Shown: positions 50,407-62,328, numbered from the stretch's first letter. The stretch is 64,000 nt of DNA from Epithemia pelagica (GCA_946965045.2 OX337236.1:1426001-1490000), one strand, 5' to 3'. Program-made: numbers and translations. The notes: generated by a model not told the origin, from the sequence alone.

Positions 50407-53400
50407 CCGCCAAGGCGGTAAAGGACGGCTGAGTTCAGTATCAGTAGTACAGTGGACAGGACTATTCTATTTATCCTTGGCAGCACTTACTAGAAATGAA
50501 AGTTAATTATGTCTTTCAACGAGCTGAACCGCGGGTGGCGGACGTTTAGTTGTCCGGAAATGTACATGAAACTCTTTACATTCAGCAGACATTCCACGAC
50601 ATTTGTCGGCTATAAGTGGTTTTGCAAGGAAAAGGCCTTTGAGCTGGCAAACTCTCGACAAACAAACATAGTTCCAATTGCCCGTGTAGTCCCAGTTCGA
50701 TATGTAAAGAAATTCGATTGATCTCCCTTGTAGCTTATGAACAGTCCTTGCATTGGACACATTGAGAGGAAGCTGCGTCATTTTCATCGTTTTCCTCACT
50801 CGTTTCATGCCGAACATGGGGAGTGGGAACTACACTTGTTGAGTAACAGTCTGAGGCTTCAAAAGAACAACATGGTTCTGGTTTCCATCAACCACTTTCA
50901 CCTTGATTCCCTCGATTTGAGTGACCTTAAGACTCCAAACATAATATCCATCAATCAATATTTTCTCCAAATCAGTTAATGTCACCCCTTGCTTAAGGAG
51001 AACGCCATTGAATTCACACATGGCTCCATTAGCAATACATGACTCAACGTCTTTGTTTTCATTGATACACAACGGTCTTCCATAATACAGTTTCAAAAGT
51101 GGATCATATCTCTTGTTGTCTCGTCCTTGCCAGTGACCCTCACCACAGGTGGCATACAGGATATCTTCACTTGCCTTGTTGAAATCAACATAGTCATTTC
51201 TTGTTCCCGCTTTTTTCCACTTCAAGTTGGACGCTTTGATACAGATTGTGTGCATGGGAGGGTCAACATTAGGATCTTTTGAATGGGTATTTTCCAGATG
51301 TTTAGCAAAAATGGCATCATTGATTGCTGCTCGATCAAGATTAGTTTTCGTTGCATAAACCACATTTGGAGGAATGTCTTTCTCTGTTGGTCCATGTTTA
51401 GATCCAACAACACGAGTATTGATTGTCGCCACATCACCATTGCTTGGTCCCTCATCTCGAAATGTCTCAAGAATTGTCCCCCATGGTGGATCAAGGCGAA
51501 ACCTGTGATTTGTCTTAAGTTCAAGGAATGTGTGTACCCAGTCATACCATTTCACGAAGTCCTTAAAAAGGAATAATGGTTGGGCTTTGACTGGTTTCAG
51601 TTGTGTGAAATCACCTGCAAAGACAAGAGCAATTCCACCAAAGGCTGCATCCGGCTGCAATATTTGTCGCAATTTGTGATCAAGAGTATCAACGACTTCT
51701 TTTGAGGCAAATGAAATTTCATCAACGATCAACAGATAAGCATTTTTCCATTGCTCTGGTTCCTTGGTAATTGCTCTGTTTAGTGCACAAGCCATAGCAG
51801 TTGTTTCTCCGTTTATCCCAACTGCTGCAGCACCTGTAAGAGCAGTAACGACAATAGTTCTCTTGTCATACCTGATGTGGAGGTTGTAGCACAAATTTTT
51901 GGCGTATTGTACAATTGTTTTGATAACGTGGCTTTTCCCAGACCCCCCTGCTCCTGATAGAAATGCAATGAATTGGTTTCCCCTGTTGACGTTTTGCAAT
52001 GTCTTTTGAATGTTGTCAAGTTTCCGTCGTTTCCGTGTAGGCATTGCTTCAGGATTTGTATTTGAATTTCGGTTTGCCTCATCATGCAAACACACTATAA
52101 AAGCAGAAATGATTGCTTCGAATGCATAGCGCTGATCCATATCGTCTCTGAAATGGTGGGCTGCATATTCGCGTATATTTTTCAATGTCCCAATCGCTTT
52201 GATATCTTGCTGTCCATCACCAGCTGTAATTCTCTCTGTCCGTGAAATTGCCAATTCATGAAGAGCTGCTTTGGTTACATGATGAGAAAAGGACGTTTCA
52301 GGGGTGGACTCAAGACCCACATGTGAAGCTGAGGTGTCTTCCAGGAGCTGTAGAACATTTCCTGTAAAGCCGTTGTCTTCATCTATAACAGGTGTAACAA
52401 TGTTTTGAATGCCACAGTTTGACGTTCCACATTTGCGAATGATACATGATGGAATCTGATAAATGTTGGTTGGCGACCTCAAGTCAAGTCCTTTCTCATT
52501 CATGTCATTGACCGTCTCAATAAGCTCCTCAAAGGCACTGTCAAAATCTTTGTGAAGAGCACTATCCTCATCATTTTCATTATCATATTTGTCATGGACA
52601 CAACAGTTGTCAGTTGGCTTTTGTGTTTCTTTTTCCAGAGGATCCACTGGTCTTCCAGAATTTAGACTGTTCCGACAATCTTGAATGTTAGCAAGAATTT
52701 GCCGATGCTCAGCTGTGATCATTCCACTCTGAAGTGCTGCTTGGAAACATTTAACAAATGAACCATCCTTTGTCAAATCTCCTGGAAAGGATCTGAATGA
52801 ATGGAACAAGATGTTTGCTTTTTTTGCATAAAGTTCCATGTAATGATGTTCCTCGTGCAAGATATCATCCGGCATTTCTTCTGTTTCAATGTTTCGATTC
52901 CCAAAATATTTGGTGTCAACAAAATCTTTGTAAGTCACAAGTGATATCTTTGTATGTTTTGCGGCTGTTACACCAAGATGGTCTTTTGAAGGGTGTTCCT
53001 TGATCCATTCCAAGCTTTTTGATGTTTTCCTGGTCACTGTGAAGTTGGACAGAAAATCATACGAACAAACATCTTCAAGTTCTTCTGGGCAGAACAAGTA
53101 ATTTGCAACATCTGACGTCAGAAAGGTGTTTCCATCAATCAAATCAAGGGACAAATCTTGCAAGGTTGCTTTTTCAAAATTTTTGAGATTCACATATGCA
53201 AAATCATGTGAATAACGAAACCTTGAGCCATTATTTTGCACCAAGTAAGAAGCCATCGGTGCACTGCATATATGTGCAGAAGTGGACAGCAACATTGCCC
53301 CAATTAATGCCCTCATTCCAGAAGTTTCACGGTCTTGCTCAACCGTCTCAATTTCTGTCGAATTGGTAGTCTGCTCAAGTTCAAGCAATCTTTCCCGCAT

Positions 53401-56313
53401 TTTTTGTATCATTTGTTTAGCTGCATTTGTAAACAGTGAACTGTCTTCTTCTTGAGTATTCTTAGAAATGTAACATGTCATATACATGACACTTCCTCCG
53501 TCAACAGCTGTCACAACATTAGTATTGCAACCAAAAATCTGGCTTGCATGACAATTGTGAATATTGACAAATGCATCATGGTGTTTTCGATTTGCTTCCA
53601 GTGTGAACAATTGTCTGGATTGATCATTGCCTTTCCAATCAAACCACTTTGTTGAATCTTCTGAAAACTTCAACTCTGTTTTTTCACACTCTGCACACGG
53701 AATATGCATACGACACTCGTCTCCTTTCTTGAAACAAGAAATAGCATGTTTTGAGCGATGCAAATTGAGTAATACTGTCAGAACAAAGGTGCCATCAGTT
53801 GTCATTCTCTTGGGATGTAAGATCTGCTGACGCATCAGGAACAATTCCATTGAATTTGTGAGTGGAACATTGAAGGATGAAGCTTGTGCCATTGGGTCAT
53901 TCTGTGGTTGTTGTTCTTGAAAAGCCATGGCTGGGAGAATGTTTTTCAATCTGGAAAGAACAAGAGCTTCACTTGTCATTGCTGTGTTGCAGTTTGCGCA
54001 TCTGACAATTGATTTCCCACCAAGGGATGTTACACCAATCTTTGTTCGCAAATTCCGAATGTCTTGTTTGGAACATGGGTGGAAGGCACGTGAGACACAA
54101 GCATCATTTACACAAGGCGGAATAGTTTCGCCATGCATATGTGTGCTCATGACCTTTGATGCATAGTCAACTAAGAGCTTCGAAAAGTGTTCTCTTGTTG
54201 CCTGATTGGCAAGTCCTTTCAATAACTTTGACCACTTTAACAACCATAAGAGAAAATGATCATGAAGTGTTTTTCTTCCTTGCTCCTCAACTGTATCACA
54301 CCACGCAAGCAAATCACCAAATAAACCTTCATCAATTTTGTTCATTCTCTTTTTCATATCCCAGCCAAGGAGATGCTCAATCGTTATTGCAATCACATTT
54401 TCAAAGTCAATACCACACATTCCCGGGTGAATCTGTCTAATGCGAGCACAGTCAAGGATGAATTCTTGTTGATCCAAAGTTGAAGTTGTAGCTGGGTTAG
54501 GTGGAATTGCTTCACCAACCTTTTTGTTCACCATTACACGCAGTCTGAAATTTACGGCATCTTCTGGTGTAATTGTAAACATCACATTTGGCAAACCAAA
54601 TTTTGCAATCATTGCTAGCATATTTTGTCGTGCTTTTCTGGCAGCTCCTGCAGTGTGTCCCATAGAAGATGCGACAGCTTTCATCTTTCTCAAAAACTGG
54701 TCACTAGGACCTGATCCCTGGGCATTTTCAAGATGGCGCTTGATTGCATCTTGAATCTGTTTGTCAGTGATTGTAGCAAATGATTCTGCTTGTGTATCAC
54801 TGGTTCGCAAATATGAATTTGAGACCATTCTTTGACGCTCAAACATATTGTGCGCGACACATACAAAATCAGCATGGTGAAAAAACTTGCTTGAGTGTCG
54901 CATCAGATGCCCAAAGTAACTCATTCTAACATGGGGATTTCCATCTTTATCATAGGCACCAATCCCATAGGGAAACTGTAAAGGAAATGCCTTCAGAAGA
55001 TTAGAACCTTGTTAGTCTTTCAACAAGGTTTTCGAAGGTCTTGAAATCAATGTTGCATCTTTATTGTCATGGTCTGCCAAAAGACGATCAAGCGTCATTT
55101 GCTTGAAATCATCCTGGGAGGAGAACCCTCCATTTTTCTGCTGAGGTTCATCAGAATCAGGGAAGACCGCCGTGATTTCAAAAACTTGCTCAACATTGGA
55201 CGTTGAGGCAGGTGCGTCATCACTTTTGTCAATGACAATTGGTTTTACAAGATGTTCTGGTGGCAAATCAAAGTCATGGTACAAATGATTGTGTTGTTTC
55301 AACCATTGTAGCGCTTTTTTGACCAAATTCCATCGAACGTTTGTGCGCTGACGAGTCAAAGCTTTCTGTGTAGGTGTGAAAGGACCTGTTAAAACAACAG
55401 CAATTTGAGGCAGAAGAGGCGATTCATTGCTATTAAGTGGCGGTTGATCTGTGTCATCATTTTCATTCATAATGTCGCTGATGCCACTATTATTGTCTTG
55501 AATGTCATTTCCAACATCACTGACATTGTCATCATCACTATCATCCATGTCGTGATCAAAAAGTTCTGTCCATGGAGCAGGAATGTCTTGGCCAGTATGT
55601 TCACTTTGTTGTTCGCCATGATTAGGAAGTGCACTGTCAGCTTGTCCTGTTGCTGACAGACACCAATTTATAACCCCATTGACAGCTTTGAGGTCATTGT
55701 AATACAAGGAGTGCCAACCCTTAATTGATTTATGTGATCCTGCCGTGAATGAAAAAACGTGTTTGTTTGTCCTCGCCGGCGAAATGAGTGCGAGTTCGAC
55801 CTCATTCAGAGTTTGCAAGCAAAGAGGTGTAGGACCAATCATAAAGCCATTGATGATAGCATTTTTGGGAATTTTATCAGGGTCACTATTCCTTTTTTTC
55901 ATGTAAATGATGCAATGGTAACATTCTGAGCAACATCCAAATCCTTCAGATTGTCCCTTTTTGATTGCATAAGAGGACGGTGAAAGAACCAAGCTTTGCA
56001 GCGGACGATACTTTCTGTTGGAATGAGAGGAATTGTAACACGTTTGTGTGTAATGTTTCTTGATCTGTTTCTGGCTCTCTAGTCCGGTACCATCGTGTGA
56101 AAAGTCAAGATTAGACTTCATGAATTTTGGTTTTATTTTCTCATGAAGAATATCATCAATCTTCAGGCATTTCTCTGACCCAACCTTGATGAATTGATCA
56201 CAGACACAACATACTTTTGGGAAAAACAAGTCTCCTTTCTTAGTCAAAAGAGAATCCCGACTTGCCACTGCTCTGGCTATTCTTTTTTGGATCGAGGTGT
56301 CTCTAGCTAACAT
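50407..56313 (-). mobile_element. Helitron (rolling-circle transposon)
   Basis: The coding span 50503-56313 carries the Helitron-type replication initiator and PIF1 helicase. Ends could not be fixed: a GC-rich hairpin accgcc-aa-ggcggt at 50407-50420 lies downstream of the coding end and is a candidate 3' terminal stem, but no clear CTRR follows it. The 5' end should lie at or beyond 56313. Base composition is richer in A and T than in the flanking genes. Confidence 0.8.
50503..56313 (-). pseudogene. Helitron Rep-helicase polyprotein with two in-frame stops
   Basis: One reading frame of 1937 codons is interrupted only by TAA at 55012-55014 and TAG at 50830-50832, with no frameshift. Order: a Cys-rich N-terminal region with a DUF6570-like segment (AIINGFMIGPTPLCL, VELALISPARTNKHVF); Helitron_like_N (LPNVMFTITPEDAVNF); the HUH-type nuclease with His-x-His in TLHDHFLLWL near 54260 and the two tyrosines in YMTCYISKN near 53475; then PIF1 helicase with Walker A GAGGSGKS, LIVDEISFAS and FAGDFTQLKPV. 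After the TAG, the helicase closing motif TVHKLQGRS follows at once. Both stops fall between domains. The copy is therefore nearly intact and may have been inactivated recently. It lies between a chromosomal SET-MYND gene and repeats. Confidence 0.85.
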
Positions 56314-57529
56314 TTCTTGGTAATGCAGATCTTGCTGGTTACAACTGGTGACAACTTAGGCCAAATGAGTATTGTGAGAAGAGAAGTCAAAGGTAAGTGA
56401 CACAGTCAGTAGATAGGTCTTCTACCTAACTGTCACGAACCAACTGACAACTACATGTGGTTTCTGTGCTAAGGCAGCTATGCATACTCTTTGGAACATG
56501 TGGTTCGTGTATTAACAAGCTCCAAAATTTTTCTGCGACCTAACTGGCGATACGAGATTCAGAGGAATGTCTACCAACTGCAACTTCCGGTAATGGACTT
56601 AAAACGTAGGTAATCCTTCTACTACTCAGAGTATCCTCACGATATAACATTTTAAATTTTCACACAGTAATACCTCTTATATGATCATACTAGGTATAGA
56701 TTAATTTAATATGAGGAAAACATCCAGAGTCACGGATGTCGGAGGATTTGGTAGATGTCGGATGATGTCGGATGATGTCGGAGGATGTCGGATGATGTCG
56801 GATGATGTCGGATGTTTTTATCGCCAAAAGAATATGCACTCTCCAGCAGATGGGATTCTTCACGAGAAATCACAAGGTTACAAGTCACTGATTGACGGTA
56901 GGCCCATCAACTGAAGGAGCACCGCTGGATTTTGAGGCAAACCATGTTTGCGCGCGAGCCCGAAACGACATCAAACGACATCAAACAACATCAAACAACA
57001 TCAAACGACATACAAACGACATACCAACGACATACCTTTCGACATTCCCGTTTGTTCCATACTAGAGAATGGTAAATCATATTCTATGGTATCATAATAC
57101 GTACTTTGTATTAATATCGATCCTTTGTTTTGGTTTCGTCCGTTGGGTATTGGGAGAGAATATGCGACTCACGTGTAGTTACCGGAAGTTGCTGACCTGC
57201 ATATGGGTTCTGTGCTAACGGAGCTATGCATACTCTCTGTGACATGTGGTTTGTGTATTAGGCTGTGAAATTGTTCTGCGACCAAACTGTTGATCCGAGA
57301 TTCCAAGGAATTAGTTTCATTGGATCACTTTTGAATGATCGCAATATTTCCTTACTTATCATTTGCGCTCAATTCATTCGATTGCATGGAATCTGAACTT
57401 TGTGGCACCACCACCATAGCATTAGGTTAATTTGAATGTGCTGCAGAAAAGAACGAAATGATGTAGGAAGTTGCTGTGTTTGTTCGACTTCTGTTATAGT
57501 TTTGTCGAAACCTTTGCGAAGAAAGCATA
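56314..57529. repeat. Repeat-rich region with paired 10-bp arrays and a direct repeat
   Basis: Array one, 56754-56815, repeats GATGTCGGAT six times. Array two, 56962-57043, repeats a 10-base unit with core CGACATC, the reverse complement of the first core. A direct repeat of about 105 bases occurs at 56461-56566 and 57208-57310 (shared tgtgctaa, gcatactct, tctgcgacc). Inverted copies of ttaccggaagttg lie at about 56581 and 57178. There is no convincing gene. Confidence 0.65.
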
Positions 57530-58005
57530 ATGCCCCGTCATCGTGTAGGTCTCCGTTATCGTGCCGGGTTTTTCCCTCATCCAGGCATGCCTGGTTATCC
57601 GGTACGGACTATCATCGAGGCAGGCTGTGCGTTTAAACCTGTTGATTGTATCGTTTATTTCAGTGAGCATGATTTTTACATCCGTCTGTGTGTCATCCAA
57701 AAGTATTCCAAGGCAATTGATGTGTTGCGATGTATCGCAGAAAGGCTTCGATCACGACTCTGTGATATTCGACTTTGTCAGGAAAATGGTAAACGTATTG
57801 CTATGAAGGCTTACGTCTATGACAACGATGATGATCTCATTGACGGGGTTGTTATGGCAATTGGAATGGTGATTCAGATGAGAATGATGATTCAGATGAG
57901 AATGATGATTCAGAAGAAGAGGAACATGAATACAAGGTTAATGAAGAGAGCGACGAAGGGAGCGACGAGCAAGACGAGGAGGATGATGTGGAATATATGT
58001 TATGA
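57530..58005 (+). pseudogene. Unknown ORF with a frameshift before an acidic tail
   Basis: From ATG 57530 the frame reads a compact domain of about 105 residues (MPRHRVGLRYRAGFFPHPG, then CIVYFSEHDFYIRLCVIQ) that I do not recognise. At the G run 57845-57848 the coding signal moves to another frame, which gives a typical acidic tail (GDSDENDDSDENDDSEEEE) ending at TGA 58003-58005. The unshifted frame instead translates this into improbable Met/Ile/Arg repeats. One lost G would explain it. It may be a decayed gene, or an intact gene with an assembly error. Confidence 0.45.
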
Positions 58006-58225
58006 ACGAGATATGTAAGTATCTTGGTTATTTGTAATACCAAGAGAGTAAAACTAATAGTCTATTGATTGTCTAGCGCAAGCACACATACGGTTTGGAC
58101 TCATGTTATAATGGCAGACGCATGGACGCGCAGTCTTAGTATAGTTGCTAGTGTTGTGGAATCGATGAACCAAACGAGAACCATACGTTCTTGTCTCATC
58201 CATGATTTAAAGCTAGTAACGGATC

Positions 58226-59100
58226 ATGGCGGAGTGGGTATTGTCGTGTGACTACTAGGGAATAGCATCCACAGTCTGTTTGGCGGGGTTCGTGGTGGCG
58301 GTTGGTTTGCGATGGCCTCGGCTCCTGGATCGAGAGGAGCTTTCCTCTTACGTACCAGAGGAATTCCCTACTCCGTTTTTGCGTTGCCCCACCGACAATA
58401 CTGATGATATTGACAATGACAAGACTCTGTTTTTTTTAAGAGTGGTGCCAAACCAAGGAAGACATTTCTTGGACGATTTCTGCTTGGCCACTCCTTTCGT
58501 GTCTTTCTCGTGTTGTCGTCTTGGTGAATTGGGGCGGTGTTGGTTTTGGCTTGGAGGATCATGGTGGAGTGGGTATTGTCGTGTGATTACAGCCAATATT
58601 CGTGGTGGCGGTTGGTTTGCAATGGCCCCGGCTGCCGGGTCGAGGGGAGCTTTCCTCTTTTGTATCAGAGGAACCTTTTTGCGTTGCCCCACCGACAATA
58701 CTGTTGATGTTGATAATGGCAAGACTGTGGACGATTGCGAGCATCCTTGGGACGAGGCAACCACTGTGGTAATCGTTGTGGAACCAGTGTGCCTCGTGAC
58801 GACGGACGACCAAAGACGGATTCATCCTCATTGCCATCCATTTAATCAAAGTCCAATTCATCTCAAGCCATCAGTTTCTGGTCCAAGTCCATTCGTTGCT
58901 TGGGAGGTGCATCCAAACTTGCTTGTTTTGTTCTGGTTTCTTTCAAGAGTAGTTCCAAACGACTGGTTGTGGTTCCTGTGGAAGATTGACGAAAAAATTT
59001 CTTGGACGGATTCTGCTTTGCCACTCGTTTCGTATCCTTCTCGTGTTGTCGTCTTGGTGAATTGGGCTGGTGCTACTACTCGTCCTCCTCGTTGGCGTTA
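58226..59100. repeat. Degenerate direct repeats
   Basis: A block at about 58226-58410 (gtgggtattgtcgtgtga, then gtggtggcggttggtttgc and cgttgccccaccgacaat) recurs at about 58567-58710. A second block at about 58470-58545 (ttcttggacg, then tcgtgttgtcgtcttggtga) recurs at about 58999-59076. Open frames on both strands run through these copies but have no motif, so I treat the stretch as duplicated non-coding or decayed sequence. Confidence 0.6.
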
Positions 59101-59582
59101 GGATAGGCTTGTACCAAAATGCCAATCCAAATGAGCCAAAATGCGTCCATGCGGTTGGATTCCGTACAAACTCATGAATCGTAGAATGCTTCACGGCCGT
59201 TCCTTCACCGTTGTTCGGTAGGAGTGGATACTTCCGAACTAAAGTTCCGCCTCTGTTGTGCTCACCAAATTTACGATAAAGAGAAGCGCCTCCTTACACG
59301 AACGAAAGAAATGCAACGAACGTTCGCCATGGGAGCACTTTTTGCGCGCCCATGATGTTGGTCGTCGTTGGGTGTTGGGTGTGATCGTTGGCTACGTGAT
59401 TGGGCACTTGCTAAATAGAAGAGAAAAGTAGGGTAGAGTATGAATCAAAAAGACAAAACCGTGTCACCGGCCGGCCCAGTGGAATCAAACATCAGCAGAG
59501 CTCACAGCAAGGACTTCCACTCTACCAGCGGGGATACGTCTATGGCCATGAACCCCAAACATGGCGAATCTTAACTTTGTGC
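59101..59582. other. Intergenic
   Basis: Nothing recognised. It lies between the direct repeats and the tRNA-like sequence. Confidence 0.4.
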
Positions 59583-59667
59583 TGAAGTGGGGGGAATCGA
59601 ACCCCTGACCTGTTCGATCAAGTGTGGATCTAAGACCCGAACCACTATCTCACCCAAGGTGCACTAC
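59583..59667 (-). other. tRNA-like sequence with Pol III A and B boxes
   Basis: On the minus strand, TGAGATAGTGG (59642-59652) fits an A box and GGTTCGATTCC (59593-59603) is an exact B box and T-loop. A D-arm (AGAT with GTCT) and a partial anticodon stem (GATC with GATC) can be drawn. The acceptor stem does not pair well, and position 33 of the would-be anticodon loop is not T. This is more likely a decayed tRNA or the head of a tRNA-derived SINE than a working tRNA. Confidence 0.45.
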
Positions 59668-59768
59668 ACGCTGGGTTTTTTTGTAATATTAAGATCCAAA
59701 GTGCACTAAAATCGTACTCCTACCTAGTTCTTGCTAGTAGGAGCTCTATTGTGCCTAACATAGAGGCA

Positions 59769-60581
59769 CTACCTGCGTGCACCAATTGAAACCTTAACCC
59801 TAATGATACTATTCCATAGTGCTGACCAGCAGTTTTCTCCAACCTGTTGCGGTGTATAACCAACCACCCACATCTGGATGTGGTTCTGGATGTGATGCCG
59901 CATACAAGGCGGCCGAATCATCCAGTCGTTGCATGAAATTGTCGTGGACGTCATCTGGATTGCTCCTGGGAGGAGGAGCATAATCATTGTTGTTGTCGGT
60001 TGATGGGCCCTCGTTTCGTTCACAATCCCTCCAACAAGATGGAGTGCTCTGATTTCCAACGATTGGTATCTCTGTGTTGCTGTGCAGTCGCTCTCTCGAT
60101 CTCTTGGTCGAACAGAAGTCAACCAACCTCTGACTGAGCTATCGACGTCTCTCGTATTCGTGTGCAAAGTCCAACAGCCAACAGCCATCACACAAGATCC
60201 TTGTCTGTCCTTGTTCACGCTTTTCCTGCACCGGCGGTGTCAAAGTTGTTGTCAAACGTCGAACCGCCTCTCTTGCCATAAATCTTTATCTTCCAAGATC
60301 CCACTATTATCATCACCATCATGTTCAAGGCCTTTTTGCTGCACAAAACTCGACCGATGATTGATCCATTCCAAAGCAGAACTGACACAACAAATTTCGT
60401 TTCTCCGAGTTGGCCAAGGGAAACAAACCAGACATGTGCACGGTGCACTTTCCTCATTGTGATCATCCTCGTGCTTACAAACGAGATCATCCCGACAAAA
60501 AGGTGACCAATGGAGTATTTTCTTGTCCAGAAGCCGTCGAAATTTTATTCCTTCTCCCTTTGCCCTCATTGTGCGAGCCAT
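59769..60581 (-). other. Overlapping minus-strand frames, possibly a decayed gene
   Basis: Three partly overlapping frames on the minus strand (60252-60581, 60215-60490, 59809-60126) look protein-like in patches: a Cys/His-rich stretch with APCTCLVCFPWP, and a hydrophilic segment with DDVHDNFMQRLDD. None is long or matches a family that I know. Together they may be the remains of one frameshifted gene. Confidence 0.25.
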
Positions 60582-60627
60582 GGTAAATTCTGGGGAAGGG
60601 CGTGATTGGGCTCATTACCAGAGTGCA

Positions 60628-61345
60628 AGATGCTCATATCCATCGACGAGAGTAGTTACGATCGTGTGCGTCTACAGAGCCTGCTTTCATTGGCGGGAAA
60701 GTGATACTCCTATGTGCATCTGAATCTTAGAATGTAGAGAGCCCGCCAACAAGAAAGAGTACTCTGAGACCATAGACAAGAGCCAAAACAAGTAAGAGTA
60801 GTATCGGTCTGTTGAGTCCTAGTTCGAAAGCGGAAGTTCCCTTAATAGAGGAAATTTCTACTCCTATATCCATTTGAATCTTAGCATGTAGAGAGCCCGC
60901 CAACAAGATGGACTTCTCTGATTTCCATACACAAGAGGCAAACAGATGCTCATATCCATCGACGAGAGTAGTTACGATCGTGTGCGTCTGCGGAGCCTGC
61001 TTTCATTGGCGGGAAAGTGATACTCCTATGTGCATCTGAATCTTAGAATGTAGAGAGCCCGCCAACAAGAAAGAGTACTTTGAGACCATAGACAAGAGGG
61101 AAAACAAGTAAGAGTAGTATCGGTCTGTTGAGTCCTAGTTTGAAAGCGGAAGATCCCTTAATAGAGGATTTTTCTACTCCTATATCCATTTGAATCTTAG
61201 CATGTAGAGAGCCCGCCAACAAGATGGAGTTCTCTGATTTCCATACACAAGAGGCAAACCAGTGAGAGTATTGGTCTGTTGAGTGCTGCTTCCAAGGCCA
61301 AACATCCCGTAATAGAGGAAATTTATACTCCCATGTGCATTTGAA
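60628..61345. repeat. Tandem repeat with 154/162-base units
   Basis: The marker tagagagcccgccaacaaga begins at 60735, 60889, 61051 and 61205, so units alternate between 154 and 162 bases. The two unit types differ consistently, giving a higher-order period of 316 bases (for example agatgctcatatccatcgac at 60628 and 60944). A degraded fifth partial copy ends near 61345. Units contain actcctat motifs and no open frame. Confidence 0.85.
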
Positions 61346-61520
61346 TTACAAATAGCGATGGGAGTATACCATGAAAACATTTTTCTCGGTTCTTGAACGG
61401 TTCCAATTGGAGAAGTGTTGAGGATCGAGAAAACACGATTTTCTCGATGCAGCCTCATCTCCTCAAGCCAAGTCCAACAATCAACTCATATTTCCTTCCT
61501 CGACAAACAACATCCGCATC

Positions 61521-62328
61521 ATGACTCCACCAGCAAAAAAGGCAAGTTTGATTGTTGCGTCGTTCTATCACTACATGGCATTCATCCATGCTCACCTTTC
61601 TTTTTTCTTCTCCTCACCAGGAAACAATCAAGAAGTTCAAGTTCACGGCAACGAAGAAGAAAGGTGTTGCTCCTTCTCCGAGTAGATCGAAGCCCAGGGT
61701 CTCTGAGATCCATTCGGAACGTTGTGGCCCTAACTCACAGTTTATTGTTGCTTACATGAAGCTCGCAGGGACCAAAACAGAGCGGTCGGGATACATGAAT
61801 CCTGTATTTGATCTGATTAAAGAAAAGGAAAAGTGCCTTTTTGATGAGTTTGATGTGCGAATTCAAAAACTGTATCGTCGTCTCTCACCTGAGAAGGATG
61901 AACCGATGATGAATGGCAACCCGGACAAGTCCGGAACCGAATACCCCTGGCCGTGCGTTGTTGGATTCTGTGACGACGCTGACAATGACACAAAGAAAAA
62001 GACTCTGACCAAAAATTTGTGTAAGACCATTGCCGAGGTGATGGAGAAGAATGACAAAGAAAACGGATACAATCGCACTTACAGCTACAACACTCCTGAC
62101 TTGGATCACACCGGCAATATTCCTCGCCCTTTGGATAATCTGTTTCAAGATGAAGAAGTCAATGCTCTTGTTCAAAACTACTTCGAACTCGGTGATGACA
62201 ATGATCTGTTCACCTATCTTGGTGGCGAAGACGATGGTGTGGCAGACCAGGCTTTTTCGCGTGATGAATACGGCATGTACTCCAGACTCCAGAAGTGCAG
62301 TGAATCGCTGGAAATACCCGACTGGTAG
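61521..62328 (+). CDS. Unknown protein with a GC-AG intron
   Basis: A 242-residue protein that I do not recognise. Exon one, 61521-61541, encodes only MTPPAKK; the intron 61542-61620 begins GCAAGT and ends CACCAG; exon two, 61621-62328, continues ETIKKFKFTATKKKG. The N terminus is basic, and the rest is acidic with aromatic residues (GTEYPWPCVVGFCDDAD, YFELGDDNDLFTYLGG, RDEYGMYSRLQ). It may be a small soluble nuclear protein, but nothing points to a function. It adjoins the tandem repeat. If the intron were retained, the frame would also be open from upstream, so the short first exon is the model I prefer rather than a proven one. Confidence 0.55.

Noticed and set aside
31759-56313. In-frame TAA/TAG in the SDR, the GTPase and the Helitron as a sign of stop-codon reassignment
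   Set aside because: TAG and TAA also end ordinary genes here (ankyrin 1 and the cupin with TAG, APC3 with TAA), so the standard code is used. The interruptions are better explained singly.
58280-59101. 273-residue plus-strand frame as a gene
   Set aside because: It is built from imperfect direct DNA repeats and is matched by open frames on the other strand, so the open reading is probably incidental.
60628-61345. Tandem units as a CRISPR-like array
   Set aside because: Units are contiguous and 154-162 bases long with no short repeats separated by unique spacers, and the genome is eukaryotic.
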